This document shows, piece after piece, positions 1-8,772 of a stretch of DNA of 38,121 nucleotides. The first letter of the stretch is position 1, and every line of letters begins with the position of its first letter. A program made the position numbers and the translations under genes. The notes under the pieces were generated by a model. It was not told the origin of the DNA and searched no databases. It saw only the letters and a list, made by a program, of their open reading frames with translations. The DNA is from Effusibacillus lacus (lineage in GTDB: Bacteria > Bacillota > Bacilli > Tumebacillales > Effusibacillaceae): positions 32,903 through 71,023 of the forward strand of contig NZ_BDUF01000043.1 of NCBI RefSeq assembly GCF_002335525.1, written 5' to 3'.

Positions 1-839
1 AGATTGGTGCGAACGTATCCATTGCCAAGACCGGTATGCTGGCTGCGGTGGAAGAAACCATTTCCTATAATGCCAACACTTTCATGATCTACACCCGTTC
101 TAACCGTGGCGGCAAGGCAAGACCGATTGAAGACTTTAATCGTGACGAAGCTTTGTCGATCATGAATGAACATGGAATTGTCGATCCCGTTGTACATGCC
201 CCTTATCTGATCAACCTGGCCTCCCCCGTTCCCGATACGTGGGAATACGGAGTTGAACTTCTTCGTGAGGACATCCGGCGCACTTCTTACCTGGGCATCC
301 AATATATCGTGTTTCATCCGGGAGCTCATGTGGGAGAAGGAGTTGACTTCGGGATCAAGCGGATTGCGGAAGGTTTGAACGAGATCCTTACTGGGGAAGA
401 GGATGTGTTCGTTTGCCTGGAAACCATGGCCGGTGATGGATCAAAGGTGGGGAACAGCTTTGAGGAGATTGCCGAAATTATGTCCCTGGTAAAGCACAAG
501 GATCGCCTGGGCGTATGTGCCGATACCTGTCATCTATATTCGTACGGATATGACATTGTCAATGATTTTGATGGAGTTATGCAAAAGTTTGACGATATCA
601 TCGGCCTGGACAAGCTGAAAGTGTTCCATATCAACGATTCGAAGACACCCTTTGGATCCAGAAAAGACCGTCACGAGAATATCGGGCTGGGTTCTATTGG
701 AGCGGAAGCCATGTTCCGTATCGTTTACCATGAATTGCTGCAAGATATGCCCCTGATCCTGGAAACTCCGGAAGGGCGCTACAAGGAAGAAATTGCATTC
801 CTTCGGAAAGAGATTGAACGGCCCGGTTATATGGGCTAA
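1..839 (+). CDS. nfo: Endonuclease IV (deoxyribonuclease IV), 5' end outside window
   Basis: AP endonuclease of base-excision repair that cleaves 5' of abasic sites using a trinuclear zinc centre in a TIM barrel. The reading frame is open from the first complete codon (position 3) and the N-terminal IGANVSIAKTG stretch precedes the first internal ATG at 36, so the true start lies just upstream of the window. Visible family motifs in order are NTFMIYT, FHPGAHVG, CLETMAG, CADTCHLY, VFHINDSK, HENIGLGSIG and LILETPE, which carry the His/Glu/Asp metal ligands. The C-terminus is complete and ends at TAA 837-839. Identification is by motif recognition. Confidence 0.95.
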   Translation, partial: IGANVSIAKTGMLAAVEETISYNANTFMIYTRSNRGGKARPIEDFNRDEALSIMNEHGIVDPVVHAPYLINLASPVPDTWEYGVELLREDIRRTSYLGIQYIVFHPGAHVGEGVDFGIKRIAEGLNEILTGEEDVFVCLETMAGDGSKVGNSFEEIAEIMSLVKHKDRLGVCADTCHLYSYGYDIVNDFDGVMQKFDDIIGLDKLKVFHINDSKTPFGSRKDRHENIGLGSIGAEAMFRIVYHELLQDMPLILETPEGRYKEEIAFLRKEIERPGYMG

Positions 840-913
840 TGGCTGTTCATTCTTGACGGGTTGGTATATAATTGGCGCATATGGACGCAAATTAATGACT
901 TGGAGGAAGCGTT

Positions 914-1177
914 ATGTTCCAACAGATTGGTATTCCCGGCCTGATTCTCATCTTGGTTATCGCGCTGATCATTTTTGGACCCAGCAAACTGCCTGAGCTT
1001 GGACGAGCTTTCGGCCGAACGCTTCGGGAATTCAAAGACGCAACCAAAGGGCTTGTGGATGGTGACAAAGAAGAGAAATCCGAACCGGTTCCCGAACCAA
1101 AACAGGATCAAGCGGCCAAGAACCAGTCGGCCAATGCAGCAACCGAACCCAAGAAAGATGAAATCAAAAACGCCTGA
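914..1177 (+). CDS. tatA: Twin-arginine translocase subunit TatA/E
   Basis: 87-aa pore-forming subunit of the Tat system, which exports folded cofactor-containing proteins. One N-terminal membrane helix (about residues 4-20, [19 protein letters not shown]) is followed by the family hinge [20 protein letters not shown] and an amphipathic helix, then a charged, disordered tail. GGAGGAAG lies just before the ATG. Its position beside a Tat-signal-bearing formate dehydrogenase suggests it serves that enzyme, but tatC is not visible here and must be elsewhere. The stop codon lies inside the terminator hairpin. Confidence 0.95.
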   Translation: MFQQIGIPGLILILVIALIIFGPSKLPELGRAFGRTLREFKDATKGLVDGDKEEKSEPVPEPKQDQAAKNQSANAATEPKKDEIKNA

Positions 1178-1196
1178 GACAATCTCAGGCGTTTTT
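1166..1196 (+). terminator. Intrinsic terminator of tatA
   Basis: The 14-bp arms AAAAACGCCTGAGA and TCTCAGGCGTTTTT are perfectly complementary around a 3-nt loop, followed by a T run. The left arm contains the tatA stop codon. It could also act for the convergent minus-strand gene that ends at 1215. Confidence 0.93.
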
Positions 1197-1214
1197 CTTT
1201 ACCACGGGGGTTGC

Positions 1215-1751
1215 TTACAGCACCATCCAAAGGTGGACAGCCAAGGCAATTACAAAGCCGAGTGCGATCCAGCGATGGACAATCCGGCTGAGGAGCGGAC
1301 TCGCAATCAGCCCGATACCGTCAATTGCCAGAATGAAGAGAATGATCATGGCGATCAGTCCGGTAATCGAGAAACGGTCCCATACATAGTCGGATTTTAG
1401 GAACGCATAAGCATGAATCAATACGATGCCCAGTGCCACCAGTCCGGTCATAAAATGCAAGGGACGCAGGAAACGGATAGCCGTAGCCAAAACTGCACGG
1501 ACCCGTTTGGGAAGTCTAAAGGAATCCCTTGTCAGGACAAACCACAGGGCCCCATGTATCATGGTTAGCCCTGCCAAAATCAGAGCCGCGAGGCCGAATG
1601 CCCTTGCATCCGGTTTCCACTCGGGAGCAAGCGGTGTCAGAATCCATATGCCAAGTCCGATGACCAATAAGAGAAGATAGAATGAGATGCTGTTCCCGAT
1701 TGTCTCAAACCGTTCGAGAAACTGATCCACACGCGTTTGTTGCCGAATCAT
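1215..1751 (-). CDS. Five-helix membrane protein, possible b-type heme protein
   Basis: About 178 aa with five predicted membrane helices and a short basic N-terminus (MIRQQTRVDQFLERF). Histidines sit within or at the ends of helices (MIHGALWF; PLHFMTGLVALGIVLIHAYAF; HRWIALGFVIALAVHLW), a spacing reminiscent of diheme cytochrome b-like subunits. This is only a structural hint and I do not recognise the family. The start is placed at the ATG on 1751 because AAGGGG lies the right distance upstream; an in-frame ATG at 1769 would add six residues. It is transcribed away from the formate dehydrogenase cluster and convergent with tatA. A respiratory role is inference. Confidence 0.65.
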   Translation of the reverse strand: MIRQQTRVDQFLERFETIGNSISFYLLLLVIGLGIWILTPLAPEWKPDARAFGLAALILAGLTMIHGALWFVLTRDSFRLPKRVRAVLATAIRFLRPLHFMTGLVALGIVLIHAYAFLKSDYVWDRFSITGLIAMIILFILAIDGIGLIASPLLSRIVHRWIALGFVIALAVHLWMVL

Positions 1752-1868
1752 GGTTCCAGCCCCTTTCATCTAGCCTATTATAAGTGCTTGAATCGGAAAA
1801 TCCAAGACACAGTCTGGACAAAACTTTTGACAAATTTAAACATCCTCCTTTGAAAAGTGTAAAAATGT

Positions 1869-1899
1869 TTGACATCCCGATGGATTTTCATAGTATACT
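1869..1899 (+). promoter_or_regulatory. Candidate sigma-A promoter of fdhD
   Basis: TTGACA at 1869-1874 is followed by TAGTATACT. A -10 of TAGTAT (1891) gives 16-bp spacing and TATACT (1894) gives 19 bp. It would start a transcript with a roughly 115-nt leader before fdhD. Confidence 0.55.
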
Positions 1900-1911
1900 T
1901 AGCATAAAACG

Positions 1912-1936
1912 AAATGTTAACACTTTCTTAACATTT
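1912..1936. promoter_or_regulatory. Perfect 9-7-9 inverted repeat in the fdhD leader
   Basis: AAATGTTAA and TTAACATTT flank CACTTTC, just downstream of the candidate -10. It could be an operator at the start of the transcript for an oxygen- or redox-responsive regulator. It resembles Rex half-sites but the spacer is 7 rather than 4. A weak AT-rich leader hairpin is the alternative. No regulator can be named from sequence alone. Confidence 0.5.
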
Positions 1937-2020
1937 TTCTTAACCATGTGCAGCAGGACACCCAGCCGCTACATAAACGTGTTCTTTGCTATTTTTTATT
2001 TCAGAAAGGGGTTGGAATCG

Positions 2021-2782
2021 TTGGGACTAGGAAAAAAAGGAACGCCGGTTGAGTTCCCTGTAACCCTGCATGTGAACGACGAAGAACTCCTGACGATCCA
2101 ATTGACACCTGTTCATTTGGAAGATTGGACGGTTGGTTTTTTGTTTGGCGAAGGTATGATCACTCGACCTGATGAAGTGAAAAAGATTGTCATCGATGAA
2201 TCTCAAGGCCTAATCTGGGCCGAGATCGAAGGTGGAGTGAAGCGTCAATCTGCTGAAGAAAGAAAACGATTTCTTACTTCCGGTTGCGGTAAAGGTGTTA
2301 CTTTCTCATCTGTACGGGATGCCTTCTCGTTGAAACCTGTATCGCCCGGTATAGTCGTTACCCAGGAGTTTCTGGTGAACTCCATGCGCCATATGTACAA
2401 AGAAGCGGCACTCTATCAGGAAACCGGCGGCATGCACGCAGCAATGGTTGCTTCCACTCTTGGTCCGCTGATCGTAAGGGAAGACATCGGTCGCCACAAT
2501 GCGGTTGACAAGGCTTTGGGCGTTGCTTTGAAAATGGGGCTCGACCCGACCGGTTTGGCGGTGATGACCACCGGCCGCATCTCCTATGAGATGGTTGCGA
2601 AAGTGGCCCGCTTCGGAGCCAGCATGGTGGTATCCCGTACTGCTGCAACCGACCAGGCAGTGCGTTTGGCCTCCCGGCTTGGCATTGAAGTGATAGGGTA
2701 TGTCCGTGGGCAAATGATCCAGATTTTTACCGAGGGATCGCGGGTTATCTGTCCGTCTTCAGAGACACAGGTTCACGTATAA
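2021..2782 (+). CDS. fdhD: Formate dehydrogenase accessory sulfurtransferase FdhD
   Basis: FdhD passes sulfur from a cysteine desulfurase to the molybdenum cofactor so that formate dehydrogenase becomes active. Diagnostic stretches are VHLEDWTVGFLFGEGMI, the LTSGCGKGVTF loop, GGMHAA, EDIGRHNAVDKALG, TTGRISYEMV and SRTAATDQAVRLA. The start is set at TTG 2021 behind AAAGGGG. The frame stays open to 1784, but the upstream translation is not FdhD-like and contains the candidate promoter. The E. coli protein has a CxxC in the active loop; here only the first cysteine (about residue 89) is present, in CGKG. It precedes the catalytic subunit with a hairpin between them. Confidence 0.93.
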   Translation: MGLGKKGTPVEFPVTLHVNDEELLTIQLTPVHLEDWTVGFLFGEGMITRPDEVKKIVIDESQGLIWAEIEGGVKRQSAEERKRFLTSGCGKGVTFSSVRDAFSLKPVSPGIVVTQEFLVNSMRHMYKEAALYQETGGMHAAMVASTLGPLIVREDIGRHNAVDKALGVALKMGLDPTGLAVMTTGRISYEMVAKVARFGASMVVSRTAATDQAVRLASRLGIEVIGYVRGQMIQIFTEGSRVICPSSETQVHV

Positions 2783-2788
2783 GTGTTT

Positions 2789-2841
2789 AAAAATGTTCGA
2801 GAGGAATCATTCATCCATCCTAGGACTTTTCGAACATTTTT
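2789..2841 (+). terminator. Long-loop hairpin between fdhD and fdhA
   Basis: AAAAATGTTCGA (2789-2800) and TCGAACATTTTT (2830-2841) are perfectly complementary across a 29-nt loop. They are followed by an unusually AT-rich stretch (2842-2868) before the fdhA ribosome binding site. It is probably an fdhD terminator or attenuator. The AT-rich run may hold the fdhA promoter. Confidence 0.55.
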
Positions 2842-2891
2842 ATATAAAAATATAAAATTATATATTTTTCAAAGGGGAAGGAGAAGGTCGA

Positions 2892-5800
2892 ATGGCAATT
2901 TCACGCCGCGAGTTTCTTAAGCGCACAGGCGTGGCTGCTGCTGGACTGACGGTCGCTTCGATCGGAGGACTTGACGTTAAACCGGTTCAGGCGCGCGTTA
3001 ACAGCATCAAGCTGAATGCCAAAAAGGGAAAACAGTATCCCAGTGTGTGCCCTTACTGTTCCGTAGGTTGCGGAATGATTATCACCTCCGACGAGAAAAC
3101 AGGGCAAATCATCAATATCGAAGGGAACCCCGACAGCCCTGTGAACCTCGGGTCTCTCTGCCCGAAAGGCGCTGCTGCGTTTCAATTGGTGCACAACGAA
3201 CATCGTCAGAAGAAGGTGCTGTATCGTGCGCCGGGAGCAACCAAGTGGGAAGAAAAGCCGCTTGACTGGGCTTATGAACAAATCGCCAAACGTGTAAAAG
3301 AAACACGTGACAAGACATTCGTTGAGACCTACGAGGGCAAGAAGGTCAATATGACTCCTGGAATTGCCGCGCTTGGCGGCTCTACCATGGAAAACGAGTG
3401 GAACTATCTGTGGGCGAAATTGATGCGCTCACTCGGCGTGGTAAATATTGAAAATCAGGCTCGTATTTGACACAGCTCCACAGTGCCCGGTCTGGGCACC
3501 AGCTTTGGTCGTGGCGGCGCTACGACAACTCCGCGTGATATGGCGGAGAGTGATTGTATTGTCATTATGGGATCGAACTTTGCGGAGAACCACCCTGTTG
3601 GGTTCCGCTGGGTAATTCAGGCACGCGACAAAGGTGCGCGGGTAATTCACATTGACCCCCGCTTTACGCGTACCTCGGCCATGGCCACCGACTATGTGCC
3701 GATGCGTTCCGGTTCGGACATCGTGTTCCTTGGCGCGTTGATCAACTACGTAATCTCCAATGACAAATACTTTAAGGAATACGTGGTGAACTACACCAAC
3801 GCTCCGTTTATCGTGAACGAAAACTTCAAGGATACGGAAGATCTGGACGGTCTGTTCTCCGGATTCAATCCCGAGAAAAGAACTTACGATCAGAAGACTT
3901 GGGAATTTGAACGGGAAGAGGTAAAACTTCCTGCAACAGAACCCAAGACGCTGTCCGATAAGATTGCTTATGCCACCAAAAAAGGCCGTCCGAAAATGGA
4001 TCCGACGCTGCAGCATCCGCGCTGCGTGTTCCAGATTCTCAAGCGTCACTATTCCCGTTACACACCTGAACTGGTGGAGAAAATGTGCGGGACTCCGAAA
4101 GAAAAGTTCCTGATGGTGGCGGAAACCATTGCAAAGAATTCGGGCCGTGATCGCACCACCGCTTTCTGCTATGCCATGGGATGGACCCAGCATACGGTAG
4201 GTGTACAGATGATTCGCGCCGGCGGAATCCTGCAAAGCTTGCTTGGAAACATGGGACGTCCCGGAGGCGGTATTCTGGCTCTGCGTGGACACGCAAACGT
4301 ACAAGGGGCGACAGATATTTCCACCCTGTGGGACAATCTGCCCGGTTATCTGCCGCTGCCCATCATTACCGCGAAGCACGACACCTTGGAGGATTATCTC
4401 AAAGCACAGTCAAAGCCCACTGGCTGGTGGGTCAACTATCCGAAGTACTTCATCAGCTTGATGAAGGCCTGGTATGGGGATGCAGCCACCAAGGAAAACG
4501 ACTTTGCGTATAACTACCTGCCCAAGCGAATCAAGAACCACTCCCATTACAACATGTTTAAAGACATGTATGACGGTGTGGTTAAAGGATTCTTTGTGAT
4601 GGGTCAGAACCCGGCGGCGGGCGGTCAGAACGCTGAGTTCCACCGGAAAGCCATGGGGAAACTTGACTGGCTGGTAGTGTGCGATCCGTTCCTGACGGAA
4701 ACTGCAACCTTCTGGCAGCAGGCGCCGGAAGTGGTGAACGGCGAAGTGAAGCCGCAGGATATCAAAACCGAGATCTTCTTTATGCCGACTGCGGTGTTTG
4801 CCGAAACGGAAGGCAGCTTTACCAACACCAACCGGATGTGGCAGTCCAAGGAGAAAGCGGCAGATCCGCCCGGTGACGCACGCTCTGACTCTTTCTTCAC
4901 GTACCAATTGGGCAAAAAACTCAAGGAACTGTACAAAGACAGCACCCTTGAGCGTGATTTCCTGATTAAGAACATGACCTGGGAACATTATGAGCCGAAT
5001 CCGAATGACGGCTGGAAGATTCATGAGCCCAATGAGCATGCGATTGTTAAGGAAATAAATGGTTATACCGTGAAGGATGGCAAGCCGCTCAAGTCTTTCG
5101 TTGATTTGAAGGATGACGGTTCCACCGCTTGTGGCGCGTGGATTTACACCGGCGTAATGCCTGATGAACACACCAACAAAGGGAAGAGCCGCAAAGGTGA
5201 CAAGTACATGTCACTTGATTGGGGCTTCTGCTGGCCGGCAAACCGCCACGTGCTTTACAACCGCGCATCTGCCGATCCGGAGGGACGTCCGTGGTCGGAA
5301 CGCAAGAAATTGGTATGGTGGGACGAAGCACAGAAAAAATGGACAGGTCTCGATGTGCCTGACTTCCCTGCTACCAAGGCACCAACCGCAAAAGCCAAAG
5401 ATGATGGAATCGGTATGGACTTCCACTCCGGAAGCGAACCTTTTATCATGCATCCGGAAGGACGAATTCAGTTGTTTGGAGCATTGGCCGACGGGCCGCT
5501 GCCGACACACTACGAACCGGTTGATACTCCGGTTGCAAACCCGCTTTACAAACAGCAGCACAACCCGTGTACCATCTACTTCAATGTTGACAAAAACAAG
5601 GTGCATGGCATCGGAAACGAGAAGTATCCGTATGTCATGACCACAAACAGACTTACAGAGCATCATCTGTCAGGTCCTATGTCCCGTTGGCTGCCATGGC
5701 TGGCTGAATTGCAGCCGGAAGCATTCCTGGAAATGAGTCCGGAATTGGCAAGCCAGTTAAACGTTGCCAACGGCGAATGGGTAACCGTGGAAACGGAACG

Positions 5801-6032
5801 CGGCAAGATTGAAGTGAAAGCGTTGGTAACCCGCAGGGTTCAACCGTTCAAGATGGGCGATAAGGTGATTCACCAGGTGGCGATGCCGATTCACTACGGA
5901 TATGCCGGTGTAGCCAAAGGTGCCGCTTCCAACGAATTGACACTGATGGTGGGTGACCCGAACGTAACCATTCACGAATCCAAAGCGTTTACGGTCAATG
6001 TCCGTAAAGGCCGTCTCAAACAGGGGGTGTAA
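2892..6032 (+). CDS. fdhA: Selenocysteine formate dehydrogenase catalytic subunit, Tat-exported
   Basis: Molybdenum bis-MGD subunit that oxidises formate to CO2 outside the membrane, in the FdnG/FdoG class. The N-terminus carries a Tat signal (SRREFLKR, then a hydrophobic stretch to about residue 35). One [4Fe-4S] cluster is bound by C53, C56, C60 and C90. The frame is interrupted by TGA at 3468-3470 (codon 193) and then continues in frame as HSSTVPGLGTSFGRGG, exactly where FdnG has selenocysteine in NQARxU. HPVGFRW and the C-terminal molydopterin dinucleotide-binding region follow. Reading UGA as Sec gives 1046 aa, matching the family length. The gene is followed 3 bp later by fdhB. A naive gene caller would split it in two. 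Confidence 0.97.
3468..3499 (+). other. UGA selenocysteine codon with bacterial SECIS hairpin
   Basis: TGA at 3468-3470 is followed 18 nt later by a GGTCT loop closed by the perfect 6-bp stem GTGCCC (3483-3488) / GGGCAC (3494-3499). The E. coli fdhF SECIS also presents GGUCU in its apical loop, the feature SelB contacts. The distance and the G-first loop fit the bacterial SECIS rule. Confidence 0.93.
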
Positions 6033-6035
6033 TCG

Positions 6036-6848
6036 GTGGTGGAAAAATCAATGGGGATGTTAATTGACACTTCAACTTGCCACGGTTGCAAAGCCTGTCA
6101 GGTTGCATGCAAAGAGTGGAACGGGCTTCCGATGGAACAGGAAATCGGGCTTACCGGTATCAGCTATGACAATACCGGCCACTTGTCGGATACAAACTGG
6201 AGACATGTAAAGTTTGTCGAATTGTTCAGCGAGGATCGTTCCGATTCCAGATGGCTCTTCCTCAGCGACTCCTGCAAACACTGTCAACTGGCGGGATGTA
6301 TGGAAGTTTGCCCGACAAACGCGATTATCCGCACCGAATTTGACACGGTATATATCGATCAGGACACTTGCATCGGATGCCGTTACTGTATTACAGGCTG
6401 TCCGTTCGGTGTCATCGAGATCAGCCACATTTCGGGTACCGCGCAAAAATGCACTTTGTGCTACGACCGTCTGCAGGTCGGCCAGCAGCCTGCATGTGCT
6501 CAAGCATGTCCGACTGACTGTATCCAGTTCGGGGAAGTTCCGCAACTGATGCAGCTGGCGGAAGATCGTGAGAAGCTGCTCAAGAACATGGGGTACAACA
6601 AGGCGCAAATCTACGGCAAATCCGATATTCTTAACGGTTTGAACGTGTTCTATCTGTTGCTGGAAAAGCCCGAAGTTTATGGATTGCCGACCAATCCGCA
6701 GTTGCCGCAAAAGAACATGATGAAGAGCTACATGTTCTCCATTGCGGGGATGGTGGCAGCCGGTGTACTGGCTTTGCTGGCGTTCCGCAGCAAGCGGATG
6801 GTCAGCAAACCGGTTGATTCTGACAAAGACCAATCTCAGGTCATGTAA
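6036..6848 (+). CDS. fdhB: Formate dehydrogenase iron-sulfur subunit (four-cluster ferredoxin)
   Basis: 270-aa electron-transfer subunit, FdnH/DmsB type, linking the catalytic subunit to the membrane. It has four ferredoxin-like cysteine clusters: CHGCKACQVAC (C15, C18, C21, C25), CKHCQLAGCMEVCP, CIGCRYCITGCP and CTLCYD...CAQACPTDC. A single C-terminal membrane helix (about residues 230-250, MFSIAGMVAAGVLALLAF) anchors it, as in FdnH. The start is GTG 6036 behind AGGGGG; GTG 6039 or ATG 6051 are possible. No Tat signal is present, so it probably travels out with FdhA. Confidence 0.95.
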   Translation: MVEKSMGMLIDTSTCHGCKACQVACKEWNGLPMEQEIGLTGISYDNTGHLSDTNWRHVKFVELFSEDRSDSRWLFLSDSCKHCQLAGCMEVCPTNAIIRTEFDTVYIDQDTCIGCRYCITGCPFGVIEISHISGTAQKCTLCYDRLQVGQQPACAQACPTDCIQFGEVPQLMQLAEDREKLLKNMGYNKAQIYGKSDILNGLNVFYLLLEKPEVYGLPTNPQLPQKNMMKSYMFSIAGMVAAGVLALLAFRSKRMVSKPVDSDKDQSQVM

Positions 6849-6861
6849 GGAGGAGAACAAG

Positions 6862-7797
6862 ATGCCTGTCAATCCATATGATTATTTTACGCATCAACTG
6901 ACCTCCCCTTCCTGGCACTGGGAGATCGTGTGGTACTTCTTCTTTGCGGGGATCGCGGCGGGAACCTACATTACCGCTGCCATTGCCCAGCTAGCAGGCT
7001 CCAAGTCCGATTTGCAGGGTGCCATCAGGGGCTATCTTGTGGGTCTTCCGTTGATCTTTGTTTGCGGATTCCTGCTGATCATTGACCTGGATCGTCCTGA
7101 GCGTTTTCTGAACATGCTTTGGTACTGGCGTGAATCCAGTCCCATGTTGAAGCTGCATTCCCCAATGTCTCTCGGTGGATGGGTATTGGGAGGATTCGGC
7201 GGTTTTGCGGCGGCCGGTTTCCTCTACGCTCTGGTAAAAATGGGGAAAGTCAAGGTTCCCCTGCTTGTAAAAGTGGCTAATTTTCTTCATGAAGGACCCG
7301 TATCGAAGTTCTTCCTGATCTGGGGAATTTTTACCGCCTTCTACCTGGCTACTTATACCGGGGTCTTGGCTAACACCTCCCAGCTTCCCGGTTGGGCGGC
7401 AAGTCCGCTGATTCCCGTTCTGTTCTTGGCGTCCGGGATGTCTGCGGGGATGGCCCTGATGGTTCTGATGACACCGAAGCAAAGCGAGTTGAGCGAATAC
7501 CGCTATAAGCTTGAAAAAGCAGACAAGTACATGATTCTCTTTGAGCTTGTGGTACTGATTGTTTTTGTGGTGTCGCTCGGAACCTGGGCGTCCAAAGTGG
7601 CAACCGGTCTGTATGGTGTGCTGCTTTGGGGAGGAGTGGTGGTTCTCGGACTGCTGGTCCCGCTGCTGCTCAAGTGGAAGCCTAATATCTTGGGACAACG
7701 TACGGCTTTTGTCAGCAGTTGCCTGGTGATCGTTGGCTGTTACTTCCTGCGTTACGTGGTGGTCATGGGCCCGCAATCCGGATATTACGGTTTCTGA
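6862..7797 (+). CDS. NrfD/PsrC-family membrane subunit of formate dehydrogenase
   Basis: 311-aa polytopic protein with roughly nine hydrophobic helices. Opening motifs are WHWEIVWYFFFAGIAAGTYI and DLDRPERFLNMLWYWRESSPM, typical of NrfD/PsrC subunits that pass electrons between an iron-sulfur subunit and the quinone pool without heme. The start is ATG 6862 with AAGGAGGAG upstream; the frame opens earlier, but that part overlaps fdhB. It takes the place that cytochrome b FdnI has in E. coli. The predicted enzyme is therefore a formate:menaquinone oxidoreductase with a PsrC-type membrane part. Confidence 0.92.
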   Translation: MPVNPYDYFTHQLTSPSWHWEIVWYFFFAGIAAGTYITAAIAQLAGSKSDLQGAIRGYLVGLPLIFVCGFLLIIDLDRPERFLNMLWYWRESSPMLKLHSPMSLGGWVLGGFGGFAAAGFLYALVKMGKVKVPLLVKVANFLHEGPVSKFFLIWGIFTAFYLATYTGVLANTSQLPGWAASPLIPVLFLASGMSAGMALMVLMTPKQSELSEYRYKLEKADKYMILFELVVLIVFVVSLGTWASKVATGLYGVLLWGGVVVLGLLVPLLLKWKPNILGQRTAFVSSCLVIVGCYFLRYVVVMGPQSGYYGF

Positions 7798-7810
7798 TTT
7801 AATATGTAAG

Positions 7811-7846
7811 GAGGGTGGTGGACGGAAGTTCACCCCCCTCTTTTTT
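7811..7846 (+). terminator. Intrinsic terminator after the formate dehydrogenase structural genes
   Basis: GAGGGTGGTG (7811-7820) pairs with CACCCCCCTC (7831-7840) with one mismatch, followed by six T. It separates fdhA-B-nrfD from the maturation genes starting with fdhE. Confidence 0.85.
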
Positions 7847-7890
7847 ACGCGAAAATAGGTTACAATGAACAAGGAAAGGTGGTGCTTTCC

Positions 7891-8772
7891 ATGGCGGCCA
7901 AATCAAACGTTGTAGAAAGCGTAAAAAAACGCTGGCGGCAATTGATTGACAAGGACAGACAATACAAAGACATCGCGAAAGTACATACGGATCTGGTGGA
8001 ACGAATGGAAAAACACGTTCCCAAAATTACGCCGTTTTCCATTGAAAAGGAAGAAGTTTTAGCCAAGCTGGAGGCCGGAACCCCTTTGCTGGAAGGAAAG
8101 GAAGACCAGGTGGAACTGCGTTACGCTGTCGCCCTCTTCCGGGAGTTGACCGATTGGGCGGGAACGGGTGACGCAAGAAAGAAATTTAAGAAATGGGAAA
8201 AAGGACTTTCCGACGCCCATCTTGAACAAGTACTTCGTGGGTGGATCAAAGGGGATCTTGAACCGTTTACCCGGGTGACTCTGGGACAAGACCTGCCGCA
8301 GGATCTTCTCTCGGTCCTCATCCAATACAGTTTGCTGCCAACTTTGCATAGTTACGGATCCGCTCTGGTTCCGGACAAAGCGTTTCTGCTGGAAAAATGG
8401 CAGCACGGGTATTGCCCGTTCTGTGGAGATACCCCTGCTCTGGCCGAGATTCGGGACACGGAGCGGTTCCGCTACTTGCGATGCACTTCCTGTGGCGGGG
8501 ACTGGCCTTTTAAACGGATTGCCTGTCCCGCATGCGGCAATAATGATCATGAAAAACTGGAAACCTTCATGATGGAAGATCCCAAAACGGGAGCCCAATA
8601 CCAGATCGATGTTTGCGAGGTATGCAAAAACTATGTGAAGGTGTCGAACAAACTGCAGCCATCGCCGCCCGCGATGCTGCTTCTGGATGATCTGTCCACC
8701 ACCCACCTGGATTTGTTCGCGGTGGAAAACGGATATTACAAAGGCGGAAAACCGGATGGTACACTCCAGTAA
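7891..8772 (+). CDS. fdhE: Formate dehydrogenase accessory protein FdhE
   Basis: 293-aa cytoplasmic maturation factor for Tat-exported formate dehydrogenases. The C-terminal half contains four cysteine pairs of rubredoxin/zinc-ribbon type: CPFC (C175/C178), CTSC (C198/C201), CPAC (C212/C215) and CEVC (C242/C245), then the DDLSTTHLDLFA tail seen in this family. The start is ATG 7891 behind GGAAAGGTGG rather than the upstream in-frame GTGs. It overlaps mobA by 17 bp, so translation is likely coupled. Family knowledge says FdhE binds FdhA before export. Confidence 0.93.
   Translation: MAAKSNVVESVKKRWRQLIDKDRQYKDIAKVHTDLVERMEKHVPKITPFSIEKEEVLAKLEAGTPLLEGKEDQVELRYAVALFRELTDWAGTGDARKKFKKWEKGLSDAHLEQVLRGWIKGDLEPFTRVTLGQDLPQDLLSVLIQYSLLPTLHSYGSALVPDKAFLLEKWQHGYCPFCGDTPALAEIRDTERFRYLRCTSCGGDWPFKRIACPACGNNDHEKLETFMMEDPKTGAQYQIDVCEVCKNYVKVSNKLQPSPPAMLLLDDLSTTHLDLFAVENGYYKGGKPDGTLQ

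Noticed and set aside
853-872. Promoter of tatA with TTGACG and TATAAT
   Set aside because: The two elements are only 8 bp apart, so they cannot form one sigma-A promoter.
1900-2020. Molybdenum-cofactor riboswitch in the fdhD leader
   Set aside because: I could not fold a structure resembling the Moco motif; only the 9-7-9 palindrome is clear.
3468-3482. Frameshift or nonsense mutation splitting fdhA into two genes
   Set aside because: The frame is unchanged across the TGA, the residue position matches Sec in FdnG, and a SECIS hairpin follows.
3429-4379. 316-aa minus-strand ORF
   Set aside because: Antisense shadow of fdhA with no recognisable domain.
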